A stretch of 64,000 nucleotides of DNA, taken from Triplophysa rosa. Its lineage: Eukaryota; Chordata; Actinopteri; Cypriniformes; Nemacheilidae. The notes under the pieces were generated by a model. It was not told where the DNA came from. It saw only the letters and a program-made list of their open reading frames with translations, and did not search any database. Made by a program: the position numbers and the translations under genes. Position 1 is the stretch's first letter. Each line of letters opens with the position of its first letter. The stretch is from the NCBI RefSeq assembly GCF_024868665.1, contig NC_079907.1, positions 15,189,197-15,253,196 of the forward strand, given 5' to 3'. Positions 62,101-64,000 of this stretch are shown in pieces.

Positions 62101-62362
62101 TTGAGTAGAACAATTAAATCACAGTTTGGACATAAGAAAAAATGGTTACCTCACATCAGCAGAAAGCTTTTCTCCAAAGGCATCCCTTATTTGTTCAGTG
62201 ACAGTCCTCTGGTCCCAGGATTTCTGAAATTCAAATCCATTTAGTATATGTCCTTGCTCATGTAAAAGTTGCTTTGTTCGATGCTTGACGACAACACTGA
62301 TTGATGGCGTTGGAAGAAGGATGACATCTTTGTTGAAAGTATCATGATATTGTGCTTTGGCC
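59135..62362 (-). CDS. HECT-type E3 ubiquitin ligase-like gene (G2E3-related), seven exons, both ends missing
   Basis: Exons 62362-62150, 62030-61895, 61506-61025, 60824-60505, 60383-60202, 59893-59721 and 59391-59135 (into the gap) join in phase, about 587 codons, no internal stop; introns are GT/AG. Exons 1-2 (KAQYHDTFNKDVILLPTPS, FGEKLSADVS, IYKVKALYIRP) are an uncharacterised N-terminal module. Exon 3 is Ser/Thr/Gln-rich and ends in a ubiquitin-interacting motif, SSDDEELNQAILASLQSE. Exons 4-7 resemble the HECT N-lobe of G2/M-phase-specific E3-like proteins, with RSTVLDGAFRGFKRGTYDP, DDMGALEEAVDLGGPRREFL, REDRYFIAGRAIAVSLVHGG and LVDGPELTKPVLEDI. The C-lobe with the catalytic cysteine is not in the window. 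Such genes are multi-copy in fish and may be linked to transposons, so it could be a ligase or a decayed relative. The 5' end is probably above 62362. Confidence 0.8.
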
Positions 62363-63006
62363 CTGGAAAAAAAACAGGTATTAGATTTTATATTTACTCT
62401 GCCTTCATTAAAATCTGTGTTTATGAGACTAATAAACTTTAGGATTATGTATTTTTGTATACTCCTACCACTGCTCTTTAAAAAAAATTGGCTGTCATTT
62501 GTTTAATTATTCTTGTCCTTGAACACTACACTAAAAGTGGAGACGTACATCAAAAAAATATGTGAAATAGCCTACTTTTTTTTTTTTATCAAAAAAGGGA
62601 CTGTTAATATCTTGAGAGTTAATAATACTACTTTCACTATGTAACCATGGTCTACAGTAGATGACACAGTAGCTTGTAATGTAGCTTACCACTTCTATAC
62701 ATACGCGGGACATTTTTACAAAGTTTTTTTACAACACTTTTATAAATATATACAAAACAAGTACAAAAAGCCTCTGATATTTTGTGTCATTTAAATAATT
62801 TTGTTTATTGCTTTTATTGTTTTTACTACAGACATGGTTTTTGAAAACCTTAGGGGGTTATTTCGGACAAAGCCAGGGTCTAATGCTGCCTTCACATGCT
62901 CTTGGAATTATCGGAAATATGAATTTCTGATGTAAAAATGTCACATGAATGCTTTCGCATGTCGCGTTTCCCACTGGGAACAAAAGTTGGAAAGTGACCT
63001 ACTGTA
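62363..63006. other. upstream intron or 5' flank of the HECT-type gene
   Basis: No exon with matching phase is found. AT-rich with poly(T) near 62575. Confidence 0.4.
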
Positions 63007-63260
63007 TTAGTCAGATATGGTGACCCATACCCAAAATGTGACCTCTGCATTTAACCTATCCAGTGAGTAGTGAACACACGCACAGCAAGTGGTGAACACA
63101 CGTACACCTGGAGCAGTGGGCAGCTATCACTGCTGCGCCCGGGGAGCAAGTGGGGGTAAGGTGTCTTGCTCAAGGGCACCTCAGTCGTTACCCTGAGAAT
63201 CGAATCGACACCTTCTGGTTGAGAGTCCGACTCTCTAACCATTAGGCCATGACTGCCCAC
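63007..63260 (-). mobile_element. tRNA-derived SINE (V-SINE-like)
   Basis: On the minus strand GGGCAGTCATGGCCTAATGG, GGTTAGAGAGTCGGACTCTC is the tRNA-like head with A-box, and CGATTCGATTCTC is a B-box-like segment. GAGGTGCCCTTGAGCAAGAC, GCTCCCCGGGCGCAGCAG and GGTTAAATGCAGAGGTCAC form the conserved body and tail. This arrangement is very common in fish genomes. It is not a functional tRNA. Confidence 0.75.
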
Positions 63261-64000
63261 TAATAACTTTAATATCCTAATTCTCGAGATGGGTGGACCG
63301 TACACTTTAACACGGCAGAGGGGTAAAGGATTTTTGAGGTACATGTTTAACCAGGGCTGTAGCTATCAATTATTTTAGTAATTAAGTATTCTACTGATTT
63401 TCCATCGATTAATCAAGTATTTGGATAATAAGTACTTTTTCTTTATTAAAGAGCAATACTAAATATGCAAGAGAAAATAAGACAGGTCTCTTAAAATTAA
63501 TTATAAGAGTTAATTATAATTAATTATATTAATTAAAAAACTAATTTGTTTCCTTTATAGAAAATTTTATTTTTTTATTGCTGAAATTGCATATTTCACA
63601 TATATATCTGTGAAAACTACACCCATTTAGTACATTCCATTGCCATATTACATTCAAAATGCAATATATATATATAAGAAACATAAATAAAAATAGAAAG
63701 AATTTTATGTTGACCACATAAAAATACTGTAGTTAACCGGACTTTTATTTTGGCATGTCGTCGGAAGACGTTTATTTTATAGTGTGTGTTTGACAATAGC
63801 TTCACTCAACCCACTATAGAGGGTATGGACATGTCGACACTTTACCACGCGATGGGTGGCAAAACACTCAGCAAAATGACTGCTTACAATATCAGGAAAC
63901 GCAATTCCGCGCAACATTTCAGTGTCCAGGAACACCTGATTCCTTTCCCAGATAGCACAATCCATCTGGTTTACGTCTATTTGACGTCTGCATTTACATC
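63261..64000. other. AT-rich flank at window end
   Basis: Contains ATATATATATATA near 63665 and, at the very end, GTTTACGTCTATTTGACGTC, a word I associate with fish tandem GACGT-type repeats. The 62-codon open frame at 63777-63965 (minus) has no recognisable motif. Confidence 0.4.

Overview
This is a stretch of ray-finned fish nuclear genome, most likely a cyprinid. The evidence is interrupted genes with GT/AG introns, very dense transposon debris (DIRS retrotransposons, L2-like LINEs, a Gypsy-type LTR, Tc1, hAT and Harbinger-like DNA elements, tRNA-derived SINEs), and many copies of a TTAA-flanked miniature element with ends like AAAGGGATAGTTCACCC, which I associate with cyprinid genomes. 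There is one 100-N assembly gap (59035-59134).

Layout. (1) 1-28038, minus strand: the 5' part of a plexin-domain-containing gene, best matched to plxdc1. I assembled five exons with matching splice phases (28038-27963, 10527-10361, 3839-3696, 3505-3436, 2588-2466); the rest runs off the left edge. Its introns hold most of the repeats: a 2.2-kb giant palindrome (158-2349), an L2-like LINE, a nested LTR/DNA transposon pair, several TTAA foldbacks, a zinc-finger-bearing DNA transposon, two LINE 3' ends and a 5'-complete, 3'-truncated DIRS element (copy A, 17601-22379). (2) 28.5-49.2 kb: intergenic, with a near-complete DIRS element (copy B, 31672-37130) whose inverted terminal repeats, internal complementary region and 3-nt crossover can all be read, a Tc1-like element, paired GGCCTGTATCACGAAGC elements and a candidate conserved non-coding block. 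(3) 49.2-50.7 kb, plus strand: a compact four-exon dickkopf-3-like secreted protein of 204 aa, with TATA box and poly(A) signal. (4) 51.45-51.90 kb, plus strand: cox19, complete in three exons, 93 aa, twin CX9C. (5) 53.5-57.4 kb: nested DNA transposons. (6) 59.1-62.4 kb, minus strand: seven exons of a HECT-type E3 ligase-like gene with a ubiquitin-interacting motif, cut by the assembly gap before the catalytic lobe.

The host genes are unrelated single genes and do not form a pathway. The more unusual material is structural: the palindrome whose arms each carry the same 5' coding segment, the fully readable DIRS junction anatomy, and a dickkopf-like protein that has lost one cysteine from each of two positions in its first domain.
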